In this document: piece after piece, positions 15,653 to 23,392 of the stretch
Numbering within the stretch: position 1 is the stretch's first letter
Layout: every line of letters begins with the position of its first letter
DNA from: Mycetocola zhadangensis
Lineage (GTDB): Bacteria; Actinomycetota; Actinomycetes; Actinomycetales; Microbacteriaceae
Length of the DNA stretch: 64,000 bases
Direction of reading: 5' to 3'
Assembly (NCBI RefSeq): GCF_003668565.1
Contig: NZ_RCWJ01000001.1
Span: 372,001 to 436,000 of the forward strand
The notes under the pieces: generated by a model
Told to the model about the DNA's origin: nothing
The model's input: only the letters and a program-made list of their open reading frames with translations
Databases searched by the model: none
Translations under genes and position numbers: made by a program

Positions 15653-17131
15653 CTAGTAGATGTCCTCGATGGTGACTTTGTCTCCGTCGATGACGATGGA
15701 ACCGTTGATGGTCCAGTCATCCCACGGGTAGACCATGGTGCCCTGTCCACCCGGGTAGGAGAGTTCTCCGGTCGCTGTGCCGGTGACCTTGCCCTTGGTG
15801 GCGTCGAAGTAGGCTCCTGACTCGTTCACTGTGACAACCGGGTACTTGTCAACCTTGTAGGAGAACGTCGGGTCTCCGCTGAAGTCAAAGTAGTAGAGGC
15901 TGCGCAGGCCGCAGTTCTCCGGGTTGGGAACTGACTGCGCCGCACAGGCGTCGAGGTGAGCATTGACCTGTTCCTGAACGGCGTCGGTGAGGTCCTGGGT
16001 CGGGGCCATCTCCAGGGTTACCCCTTCGGAGAGTGACGCCTTTGACCCAGTTCCGGCGACGAACGACTGCGCCTCAGCCTCGAAGAAGGTGTTCTCCGGA
16101 GCGCCAATCTCGTACGCGGCCGGGTAGGCAGCGAGTTTTGAGCTTTTGCCGAAGTCGACGTCCGCGCCGTTGACGGATACCAGTGGGTTGTCGCTGTTGG
16201 ACACGTAAACGTAAACCGAAGAGAGGAGAGGCTTGTCGATCTTCCACTTGTCGAAGAACAGCCCCTGTTTGCCATTTTTGCTGAGCTGGAGATCGCCGTC
16301 ATACACCGTGCCGTCGATGCTGTAGCTGATCTCGACGTTTGCCGAGTCGCCACGAGTGGTGACGTCCGTGACCTTCGGGCTCTTCATCAGCGCCTTGGAT
16401 TCCTTGAGGATGTCATCGGACAGAAGAGCCGCGGCACCCTTGGTGACGCCCGGGTCGACGAGCTTGTTGGCCGCGGATGCCTTGCCCTGGCTGATGGCCG
16501 TCAGGTACTTGTTGACGGTCGCCTCTGGGCCGTACTGGGTGGTATTGATCGCGTTGATGACAACGATCCCGATGACCAGGAGGAGTACGAGGCCGGCAGC
16601 GATGGAGCTGAAGAGGATGATCTTTTTCTTCTTAGCCGGGTCAGCAGGTGGCCGTGGAGCGCTCTGCGGGTAACCGGGGCCTCCGGGGCCACCGTATCCA
16701 CCGGCCTGAGGGTAGCCAGCAGGTTGCGCGCCCTGAGGGTAGCCAGCAGCCTGGGTGCCCTGGGGGTAACCCGCCTGCGCGCCCTGTGTGTACGCGCCCT
16801 GCGTGTACGCGCCCTGCGTGTATGCACCCTGGGTGTAAGCGCCGGCAGCCTGAGCGCCGGAGTCCGGCCCGACGGGAGCGGCTGACTGGGCGCCGGAATC
16901 GCCCCCCGGAGCCTGCTGTGAAGCTTCAGGCGCCTGGCCGTATGCGTTCTGCGCATAGTTCGAGCCCTGCGAGTAAGCCTCGCGAGCCGGATCGGCTACT
17001 GGGCCGTCTGCCTGGTGAGCCGAATCTGCTACCGGGCTGTCCGCCTGGGGTTCTGCTGGCTGAGAGGGGTTCCCGTTGGGCACCGAACTGTCGCCCCCGG
17101 GAAATTCTGGTGTCTTGTCATCCGAGACCAT
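15653..17131 (-). CDS. Single-pass membrane protein with Gln/Gly/Tyr-rich repeat region
   Basis: This 492-residue protein probably starts at the ATG at 17131 (MVSDDKTPEFPGG), with GAAAGG upstream; longer in-frame options lack a site. Residues 1-185 are a disordered cytoplasmic part rich in Pro, Gln, Gly and Tyr. That part includes four tandem GAYTQ units and several GYPQ units, typical of actinobacterial envelope proteins. After KKKK a hydrophobic helix (about residues 195-217) crosses the membrane. The outer domain begins TTQYGPEATVNKYLTAIS, which resembles DUF4878-like NTF2-fold lipoproteins, and has a second beta-rich domain with two Cys in the order DACAAQ...NCGL. The function is unknown. 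Confidence 0.8.
   Translation of the reverse strand: MVSDDKTPEFPGGDSSVPNGNPSQPAEPQADSPVADSAHQADGPVADPAREAYSQGSNYAQNAYGQAPEASQQAPGGDSGAQSAAPVGPDSGAQAAGAYTQGAYTQGAYTQGAYTQGAQAGYPQGTQAAGYPQGAQPAGYPQAGGYGGPGGPGYPQSAPRPPADPAKKKKIILFSSIAAGLVLLLVIGIVVINAINTTQYGPEATVNKYLTAISQGKASAANKLVDPGVTKGAAALLSDDILKESKALMKSPKVTDVTTRGDSANVEISYSIDGTVYDGDLQLSKNGKQGLFFDKWKIDKPLLSSVYVYVSNSDNPLVSVNGADVDFGKSSKLAAYPAAYEIGAPENTFFEAEAQSFVAGTGSKASLSEGVTLEMAPTQDLTDAVQEQVNAHLDACAAQSVPNPENCGLRSLYYFDFSGDPTFSYKVDKYPVVTVNESGAYFDATKGKVTGTATGELSYPGGQGTMVYPWDDWTINGSIVIDGDKVTIEDIY
16784..16843 (-). repeat. Four tandem 15-bp units encoding GAYTQ
   Basis: The forward strand reads four near-identical 15-mers in register, of the form CTGCGTGTACGCGCC. 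On the complement they encode GAYTQ four times. Because the unit is five codons, copy number can change without breaking the reading frame. Confidence 0.9.
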
Positions 17132-17235
17132 GGAGAAAGTGCTGCCTTTCGTTGAATGCGATCTCAGCCAACCTAGCAGTGCTGACACCCGAATCAGGGC
17201 CACCAGACCCCTGAAAACACGCGGATCTATGGGGA

Positions 17236-18462
17236 CTAGTCCCCATTCGTGGAGAGGGCGACGCCGAGTGCTGAAGCGAGCCTCGCCGAGAGGGTCCCAC
17301 GATCCGCCACAACCACCCGTTCGCACCCCTGCCACTCGGCTGTGCGGCGCAGCAGGGCCGCCAGCCTTTCCGGGGTGTCGGCAGGTGCGCTCGGCTCAAG
17401 CCAGGCGGCCTGCACCCTGAGCGTTCCGGCCTGTCGATCGTTCTTGAGGTCCACACGCGCGGCTAGCGTGTCGTCGATCAGAACGGGGAGGACGTAGTAC
17501 CCGTGGACGCGCTTGTGTTTGGGCGTGTAGATCTCGATTCGGTACCGGAAGTCGAACAGGCGCTCGGCACGTGGGCGTGCCCACACGACAGGGTCGAACG
17601 GAGAAAGTAAGGCATCGGCGGAGAGCGACCGTGGCTTTCGGGCGCCATTCGCCAGCCATGCCTGTCGCGGCTGGGTGCCGCGCATCCAGCCGGGCACGGT
17701 GACGGGCAACACGTCGCCGGCATCCTGCAGTTCCTTGATTGCCGTTCGCGAGTCCGCACCAGGCAGCCGAAAGTAGTCGGCGATGTCCTCGAGCGTGCCA
17801 ACCCCGTGCGCAACGGCACCTCTCCTCATGAGCTCGCGGATGGCATCCGCTCGCGAGATGTTCAGATCGAGGATGCTCGCGGGCAGGACCTGCGACGCCA
17901 GTGCGTAACGCCGCTCGAAACCGTTTCGCCCCGCTGACACGATCTCGCCCCACCGAAACAACGTTTCGAGCCCGATCTTCACATCCGACCAGCCCCACCA
18001 CGGTCCCGTGCGCCTGTTGGCGTCGTGCTCGACCTCGCTGGCAACGAGCGGCCCTTTCTCGGCGAGTTCGTCACGCAACCACTGCAGGAACGGCCCATTG
18101 GCGCTGGCCCAGCTGTCGGGGTCGGAAAGGCTCCGAGCTCGGAACGCGTCCATGCGCCAGCGAAACAGCGGCCAGGTGTCGACCGGCAGAAGTGTCGCCT
18201 CGTGCCCCCAGTATTCGATGAATCGCCCCGGCCGAAACGTCAATCTGTCGAGGATTGCCTTGTCAAACCCGCCCAGCCGTGCGAAGACCGGAAGATAATG
18301 ACTGCGCTCGAACACGTTGACCGAGTCGATCTGTAACACCTCGAGTCGGTCGATGAGAGTGTTCAGTTGTCGCGCCCCCACTGCTGGCGGGTGTGGGCGA
18401 CCAAACCCCTGGGCCGCCAACGCAACCCGCCGTGCAAGCGCGGGGGAGAGGATGTCGTTCAT
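17236..18462 (-). CDS. Winged-helix DNA-binding protein of the YcaQ (HTH_42, AlkX-type) family
   Basis: This 408-residue protein is of the family whose E. coli member YcaQ acts as a DNA glycosylase on bulky lesions and interstrand crosslinks. Diagnostic segments are LQIDSVNVFERSHYLPVFARLG near residue 45, FIEYWGHEATLLP, and the C-terminal LLSPFDPVVWARPRAERLFDFRYRIEIY followed by HGYYVLPVLIDD. The QxD catalytic pair of glycosylase members fits LQIDSV. It is a single gene, divergent from the transporter downstream. Length and motifs match the family; activity on crosslinks is inferred from relatives. Confidence 0.88.
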   Translation of the reverse strand: MNDILSPALARRVALAAQGFGRPHPPAVGARQLNTLIDRLEVLQIDSVNVFERSHYLPVFARLGGFDKAILDRLTFRPGRFIEYWGHEATLLPVDTWPLFRWRMDAFRARSLSDPDSWASANGPFLQWLRDELAEKGPLVASEVEHDANRRTGPWWGWSDVKIGLETLFRWGEIVSAGRNGFERRYALASQVLPASILDLNISRADAIRELMRRGAVAHGVGTLEDIADYFRLPGADSRTAIKELQDAGDVLPVTVPGWMRGTQPRQAWLANGARKPRSLSADALLSPFDPVVWARPRAERLFDFRYRIEIYTPKHKRVHGYYVLPVLIDDTLAARVDLKNDRQAGTLRVQAAWLEPSAPADTPERLAALLRRTAEWQGCERVVVADRGTLSARLASALGVALSTNGD

Positions 18463-18537
18463 CGGTGAAGGTTATCGGGTGCCTCAGACGGGCGTCGCAT
18501 TCCGCACTCGGCAACCGCAGCGGCATAGACTGTTGCG

Positions 18538-19821
18538 GTGCCGAAGTCGACAGACAAGAGCTGGTGGGAGCGAGCGTTCTCGCGGCCAACCGCAGAGTCG
18601 CCTGAGCCCGCGATTCCGAGCCAGGTGGACGAGAACGACGTTCCACGTGGAGTGCGTATCGCCGCAGCATGGGCGTGGCGTCTGCTTGTCATCATCGCGG
18701 CGATCGCCGTCATCGTTCTCATCGTCATCCAGCTGCGGCTCATCGTCATCCCGTTGTTCATCGCCGTCCTGGTTTCCGCTCTGCTCGCCCCGCTCATCAC
18801 AGCCCTGGTTCGACACGGATGGCCGCGCGGCCTGGCCATCGCGTCGGCAATTCTCAGCGCTATCGCGGTGGTCGGAGGGCTCCTCTGGCTCGCCATCTGG
18901 CAGATCACGAGCGACTTCAGCGAGGTGCGCGCGCGCACGGTCGAGTCGTTCGGTGACCTTCGAAGCGTGCTGCTCGAATCCCCATTTCACATCACCGACG
19001 AGCAGATCAACGCTTTCATCGCGGATGTCACGCGGAGCATTCAAGAGGACAGCACGGCTCTTTGGAGCGGTGCGCTCTCGATCGGAACCACCCTCGGCCA
19101 CGGACTCACCGGTATCTTTCTCGCGCTGTTCTGCCTGTTGTTCGTGCTCATCGACGGTGAGGGCATCTGGCGCTGGATCGTACGGCTGAGCCCGATGAAG
19201 GCGCGGCCAGCCATCGACGGCGCAGGCCGAGCTGGCTGGTCCACGCTCACGAACTACGCGCGAACCCAGATCCTCGTCGCTTCGATCGACGCCTTCGGAA
19301 TCGGCCTCGGCGCGGCCCTCCTCGGCGTGCCGCTCGCGATCCCCATCGCGGTGCTGGTGTTCCTCGGTTCATTCGTACCGATCGTCGGAGCCGTTGTCAC
19401 CGGCGCCATCGCCGTGTTCATCGCCCTCGTCTACAACGGCTGGGTGATCGCGCTCATCATGGTCGGAGTCGTCCTGCTGGTGCAGCAACTTGAGGGTCAC
19501 GTTCTTCAGCCGCTGCTGATGGGCGCCGCCGTGAAGGTGCATCCTCTCGCCGTTGTCCTCGTTGTTGCCGCTGGCAGCATGCTCGCCGGAATCCCCGGCG
19601 CACTCTTTGCTGTTCCTGTTGCGGCCATGATCAACGTGATGACGCGCTACATCTCCTCGGGCGCGTGGAGAATTGCGACTCCAGGAGCGCCGCTGATCCT
19701 CGACAGCGTGATCTGGCAGACGGTGCCGTCTGTGCGGCGGGTTCGAAAGCCTCGCTCCGAACGCGTCACCCTGACGCCCGTAGTGCCACCCAAGAAAGAC
19801 AAGGTCGACCCGGATGCCTGA
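18538..19821 (+). CDS. AI-2E family transporter (multi-pass membrane protein)
   Basis: This 427-residue protein has about eight hydrophobic helices. It starts with a 40-residue cytoplasmic lead, a first helix (LLVIIAAIAVIVLIVIQLRL) and a family-typical soluble segment (SFGDLRSVLLESPFHITDEQ). The conserved core LDAFGIG-like segment (VASIDAFGIGLGAALLGVP) and VQQLEGHVLQPLLMG lie in the second half. Members include TqsA and sodium or autoinducer exporters, and most have no proven substrate. The GTG start lies after a 75-base divergent gap. The stop overlaps the ilvA-like gene by 8 bases, so they are cotranscribed. Confidence 0.9.
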   Translation: MPKSTDKSWWERAFSRPTAESPEPAIPSQVDENDVPRGVRIAAAWAWRLLVIIAAIAVIVLIVIQLRLIVIPLFIAVLVSALLAPLITALVRHGWPRGLAIASAILSAIAVVGGLLWLAIWQITSDFSEVRARTVESFGDLRSVLLESPFHITDEQINAFIADVTRSIQEDSTALWSGALSIGTTLGHGLTGIFLALFCLLFVLIDGEGIWRWIVRLSPMKARPAIDGAGRAGWSTLTNYARTQILVASIDAFGIGLGAALLGVPLAIPIAVLVFLGSFVPIVGAVVTGAIAVFIALVYNGWVIALIMVGVVLLVQQLEGHVLQPLLMGAAVKVHPLAVVLVVAAGSMLAGIPGALFAVPVAAMINVMTRYISSGAWRIATPGAPLILDSVIWQTVPSVRRVRKPRSERVTLTPVVPPKKDKVDPDA

Positions 19822-21055
19822 AACCTCCCTCGCTGGTCCCACGCTCGAGAAGCTGGAGGCGGCTCGCGTCCTCGTCAGTCGCGTCGCCGAACGAACCCCG
19901 ATGGAGAGCTCGCGCTACCTGGCCGAACTGCTCGGAGCGCCTGTCTACCTCAAGTGCGAAAACCTGCAGCGCACCGGCTCATACAAGATCCGCGGCGCGT
20001 ACAACCGGATAGCGCAGCTCAGCGATGAGGAAAAGGCACGCGGAGTTGTTGCGGCCTCCGCGGGCAACCATGCGCAGGGTGTGGCGTTCGCGGCGCGCGA
20101 GCTCGGCATTTCCGCGACGATCTTCATGCCGGTCGGAGTTCCGCTGCCCAAACTGCAGGCGACAAAGAGCTACGGCGCGCACGTGATCCTTCGCGGACAC
20201 ACCGTGGCCGAGCCGCTGCTCGCCGCTGCTGAGTACGCCGAAGAGACCGGCGCCGTCTTCATTCCGCCATACGACCACATCGACGTCATCACAGGTCAGG
20301 GCACGCTTGGGCTCGAGATGTACGAAGAGGTCCCGGGCGTCGAGACAGTGATCGTGCCGATCGGCGGTGGCGGACTGATCGCTGGCGTCGCCGCAGCGGT
20401 CAAACAGCGCGCGGCCGCCGAAGGCCGTTCGGTGCGGGTGATCGGAGTGCAGGCGGCGAACGCGTCGGCATACCCCGCATCAATCGACGCCGGGTATCCG
20501 GTCGAGGTCGCAATCACTCCGACGATCGCAGACGGAATTGCCGTCGGCCGCCCGGGCACCCTCAACTTTGACATCATCCGTGAGCTTGTCGACGAGGTCG
20601 TCACCGTGAGCGAAGATGACATGGCCAAGGCGCTCCTGGTGCTTCTCGAACGCGCAAAGCTGGTCGTTGAACCGGCCGGTGCCGCCGGGGTGGCTGCCAT
20701 TCTCGCCGGAAAGGTGACCCCAGGTGGCCCGACCGTTGTGGTGCTCTCGGGGGGAAACATCGACCCACTGCTCATGCAAAGGGTGATCAGCCACGGCCTC
20801 GCTGCATCCGATCGCTATCTCACGCTGCGGATTCCGCTGCCTGACCGTCCGGGCCAGCTTGCGCGCACGTCCGAGCTTGTCGCCCAGGCCAATGCGAACG
20901 TGATCGAGGTGCTGCACACACGGCACGGGCACGGACTCAAGATTGGCGAGGTCGAACTCGAACTCAGCGTTGAGACACGCGGGCCTGAGCACCGCGATTT
21001 GGTTGTCGAGACGCTGCGCGCCGCCGGGTACCACCCGCAAATCGTCGAGGACTAA
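19814..21055 (+). CDS. ilvA: Threonine ammonia-lyase (threonine dehydratase)
   Basis: This 413-residue PLP enzyme converts L-threonine to 2-oxobutanoate and ammonia, the first step of isoleucine synthesis, or catabolic if not feedback-controlled. The PLP lysine is near residue 58 in GSYKIRGAYNRI, the phosphate loop is PIGGGGLIAG near 180, and SGGNID closes the fold. A single C-terminal ACT domain (residues about 330-413, LRIPLPDRPGQLARTSELVAQ) may bind an effector amino acid. With one short ACT domain it resembles the shorter IlvA/TdcB-like class rather than the 500-residue enteric enzyme. It overlaps the transporter gene by 8 bases. Confidence 0.93.
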   Translation: MPETSLAGPTLEKLEAARVLVSRVAERTPMESSRYLAELLGAPVYLKCENLQRTGSYKIRGAYNRIAQLSDEEKARGVVAASAGNHAQGVAFAARELGISATIFMPVGVPLPKLQATKSYGAHVILRGHTVAEPLLAAAEYAEETGAVFIPPYDHIDVITGQGTLGLEMYEEVPGVETVIVPIGGGGLIAGVAAAVKQRAAAEGRSVRVIGVQAANASAYPASIDAGYPVEVAITPTIADGIAVGRPGTLNFDIIRELVDEVVTVSEDDMAKALLVLLERAKLVVEPAGAAGVAAILAGKVTPGGPTVVVLSGGNIDPLLMQRVISHGLAASDRYLTLRIPLPDRPGQLARTSELVAQANANVIEVLHTRHGHGLKIGEVELELSVETRGPEHRDLVVETLRAAGYHPQIVED

Positions 21056-21061
21056 CGAAAA

Positions 21062-21094
21062 ACGCATCGGGCCGGGAGTCCCGGTCCGATGCGT
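21062..21094 (-). terminator. Terminator between convergent ilvA and greA
   Basis: ACGCATCGGGCCGGG pairs with CCCGGTCCGATGCGT around AGT, 15 pairs with one wobble. The T-run (GCGTTTTTCG) lies on the complement side, so it mainly serves greA. In the ilvA direction only the hairpin is available. Confidence 0.88.
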
Positions 21095-21111
21095 CTCGCG
21101 ATGTGAAGCGG

Positions 21112-21603
21112 TTAGCCCTGGTAGGTCTCAACCTTGAGGATCTTGACCGAAATTTCCTTGCCGTTTGGCGCGGAGTAGGTTGTTGACTCGCCAATCTTCA
21201 GGCCGAGGATCGCGGTGCCCAGCGGGCTTTGCTCGCTGTAGACATCGATGTCAGAGTCTGCAGCGATCTCGCGGTTGCCGAGAAGGAACACTTCCTCACC
21301 GCCGGCAACGTCTGCCGTGATGACCGTGCCAGACTCCACGACGCCGTGGCTCTCCGGTGCCTCAGACACTGTGGCGTCACGCAGCAGCTGGGTCAGCGTG
21401 CGGATGCGTGCTTCCTGCTTGCCCTGCTCGTCTTTTGCGGCGTGATATCCGCCGTTTTCCTTGAGGTCGCCCTCTTCGCGGGCTGACTCGATCTTTTTGG
21501 CGATCTCTTCCCGACCAACGGTCGACAGTTCTGCAAGCTCGGCAGCGAGTCGATCGTATGCTTCCTGCGTCAGAAACATGACCTGCGTCGTCTCTACAGC
21601 CAT
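21112..21603 (-). CDS. greA: Transcription elongation factor GreA
   Basis: This 163-residue protein has an N-terminal coiled-coil finger (residues 10-75) with acidic tip ARKEGDLKENGGYH-like residues (SAREEGDLKENGGYH), which reach the RNA polymerase active site and trigger cleavage of backtracked transcripts. A C-terminal globular domain follows (SPLGTAILGLKIGEST). Length and motifs are standard. The start has TAAGGAG 6 bases upstream. It lies downstream of the DUF4307 gene on the same strand with a hairpin between, the usual actinobacterial order. Confidence 0.97.
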   Translation of the reverse strand: MAVETTQVMFLTQEAYDRLAAELAELSTVGREEIAKKIESAREEGDLKENGGYHAAKDEQGKQEARIRTLTQLLRDATVSEAPESHGVVESGTVITADVAGGEEVFLLGNREIAADSDIDVYSEQSPLGTAILGLKIGESTTYSAPNGKEISVKILKVETYQG

Positions 21604-21625
21604 TGCGAACTCCTTACATAAACGG

Positions 21626-21651
21626 ACGCCCTGACGGTTGCGTCAGGGCGT
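21626..21651 (-). terminator. Hairpin between the DUF4307 gene and greA
   Basis: A perfect 11-base-pair stem, ACGCCCTGACG with CGTCAGGGCGT, encloses the loop GTTG. It sits just 23 bases before the greA start. Only a short T-rich stretch follows it on the complement, so it could be a weak terminator for the upstream gene or an attenuator in the greA leader. Confidence 0.6.
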
Positions 21652-21684
21652 AGCAGCCACCCGGGTTGCGGGTATCAGGAGAGC

Positions 21685-22104
21685 TTAGGCCAGCCAGCAG
21701 CGATAAATCAAACCCGTGCTGGCTAATTCTGTCGTTCTCACGGACTCCGTAAATGTGCGATTGAACGAGTCAGATTTCGGAACCTCGATGATCCTCCAAC
21801 CGACGACCGCGAAGCGATCGTTAAGGGCCTGCACCGCACAGTACGTCGGTGTCCCGGCCGGCACCGAAAGCTGGAAGGTGACATCAACAGAGGTGTCCGA
21901 GGTGATGGAGTGAGCGATGTCTCTGGTTTCCAGGGTCGATCCGACCGCGTCGAGACCTGCCCAGACGACCCAAGCAACAAGCACGACCGCAAACGCGGCG
22001 GCAGCGACGATACCGATCCGCTTCTCTCGCTTCCGAGAGCGTGCGGAACGACCGTATCTGGCGTCAAGGACGTCTGGCTCTGGTGAACTCTCCGAAACCA
22101 TCAA
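21685..22104 (-). CDS. DUF4307 domain-containing membrane protein
   Basis: This 139-residue protein has a basic cytoplasmic lead (RYGRSARSRKREKRIG), one transmembrane helix (IVAAAAFAVVLVAWVVWAG, about residues 31-49) and an extracytoplasmic domain with two Cys near YCAVQALN and YRCWLA. It matches the actinobacterial DUF4307 family, found between greA and mca. The function is unknown. The start could be either of two adjacent Met codons. It is divergent from mca, and the 107-base gap should hold both promoters. Confidence 0.88.
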   Translation of the reverse strand: MMVSESSPEPDVLDARYGRSARSRKREKRIGIVAAAAFAVVLVAWVVWAGLDAVGSTLETRDIAHSITSDTSVDVTFQLSVPAGTPTYCAVQALNDRFAVVGWRIIEVPKSDSFNRTFTESVRTTELASTGLIYRCWLA

Positions 22105-22211
22105 TCCTCATCCGTACAACCGTTTAGTCTGTATGTACAAGGTTATCGTTTCCCGGCCTCTCAACCGGACGCCGACCAGCAAGAACACCAACGGAAGAAG
22201 CAGGCGACATC

Positions 22212-23078
22212 GTGACTCTCCGGCTCCTGTCGGTCCACGCCCACCCGGATGACGAATCCAGCAAGGGCGCAGCAACCAGTGCTTACTACCGGTCGCGAGG
22301 CGTCGAAGTTCTCGTTGTTAGCTGCACCGGCGGTGAGCGAGGGGACATCCTCAACGACGCCCTTCCCGACCGCCCCCGCGCCGAGCGCGACATCGCCGGC
22401 CTCCGCCGCCGCGAGATGGCCGAGGCCGCGCGCATCCTCGACATCCAGCACCGTTGGCTTGGTTATGTCGATTCCGGGATGGCGAACGAGGACGGCAGTT
22501 TTCCGCTGAATTCCTTTGCTTCCGTTCCGCTGGCCACCTCAGCCGAAGCGCTTGTGCGCATCGTGCGGCGGTTTCGCCCACAGGTCATGGTCACCTATGA
22601 CGAAAACGGCGGGTACCCGCACCCCGACCACATTCGATGCCACCAGATCGCGGTCGCCGCGTTCGATGCGGCGTCCGACACCAGCGTCTATCCGAACGCC
22701 GGCGAACCCTGGCAGGTGTCGAAGCTGTACTACGACAACGTCTTCAACTACCAGCGGATCAAGGCCAACGCCGACACGCTTCTGGCTGAGCAGCCGGATT
22801 CACCGCTCACCGAACAGCTCTCCGAGATGCTGACCTGGATGAAAGACCGGCCGGCGCGCGCGACGACGCACGTTCCTGCCGGTGAATTCTTTGAAGTTCG
22901 CGATGCAGCGCTTCGGGCGCACGCCAGCCAGGTCGCGGCAGACTCAAGCTTCTTCTTCTGGCCCAACGATCTGCAGAGACGTGCCTGGCCATTCGAAGAC
23001 TTCGAACTCGCACGCAGTATCGTGCCGACCGAGGACACCGAGAGCGACTTGTTCGCCGGAATTGAGGACATGGAATGA
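22212..23078 (+). CDS. mca: Mycothiol S-conjugate amidase Mca
   Basis: This 288-residue zinc hydrolase cleaves mycothiol-toxin adducts so the mercapturic acid half can be exported. The LmbE/PIG-L fold motif VHAHPDDESSKGA at residues 8-20 supplies His11 and Asp14 as zinc ligands; the third is in the YPHPDHIRCHQ segment. The SSKGA extension separates Mca from the deacetylase MshB. The GTG start is close behind GAAGAAGC. It shows that the organism uses mycothiol. It overlaps the next gene by 4 bases (ATGA). Confidence 0.94.
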   Translation: MTLRLLSVHAHPDDESSKGAATSAYYRSRGVEVLVVSCTGGERGDILNDALPDRPRAERDIAGLRRREMAEAARILDIQHRWLGYVDSGMANEDGSFPLNSFASVPLATSAEALVRIVRRFRPQVMVTYDENGGYPHPDHIRCHQIAVAAFDAASDTSVYPNAGEPWQVSKLYYDNVFNYQRIKANADTLLAEQPDSPLTEQLSEMLTWMKDRPARATTHVPAGEFFEVRDAALRAHASQVAADSSFFFWPNDLQRRAWPFEDFELARSIVPTEDTESDLFAGIEDME

Positions 23079-23392
23079 TCGCCGGAGTGAACGCTGTGAC
23101 TGATGCAATGTGGCGCCTTGCCGCCACACCAGTGCCGACACCGACCGGGGTCGACGCCGATGACGTCACTCCTGGCCCGTGGGGATTCGCGATCATTTTC
23201 CTCATCGCGGTCGTCGCGATTTTACTCATCATCGACATGCAACGGCGTGTTCGACGGGTGAGCTACAAGGCGGATATCGACGAAAGGCTTCAGGAGGAAC
23301 TCGCAGAGTCCGAGCGCATGGACTCACCGGCTGAACCGCCCCGCGCGTCAGACGAAACCGGCGACGGACCGGGCCAGACCTCGGCCAGGTAG
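23075..23392 (+). CDS. Small membrane protein coupled to mca
   Basis: This 105-residue protein has an outer N-terminal part (residues 1-37, PVPTPTGVDADDVTPGPWG), one transmembrane helix (residues about 38-54, FAIIFLIAVVAILLIIDM), then a basic turn RRVRRVSYKADIDERL and an acidic, Ser/Pro-rich cytoplasmic tail. Its ATG overlaps the mca stop, a pairing that recurs in actinobacteria. The function is unknown. The last 103 bases lie inside the 3' end of the convergent monooxygenase gene. Confidence 0.75.
   Translation: MIAGVNAVTDAMWRLAATPVPTPTGVDADDVTPGPWGFAIIFLIAVVAILLIIDMQRRVRRVSYKADIDERLQEELAESERMDSPAEPPRASDETGDGPGQTSAR

Noticed and set aside
16666-16860. Possible CRISPR-like array from repeated units
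   Set aside because: The units are in-frame codon repeats (GYPQG and GAYTQ) inside a protein gene with no spacers.
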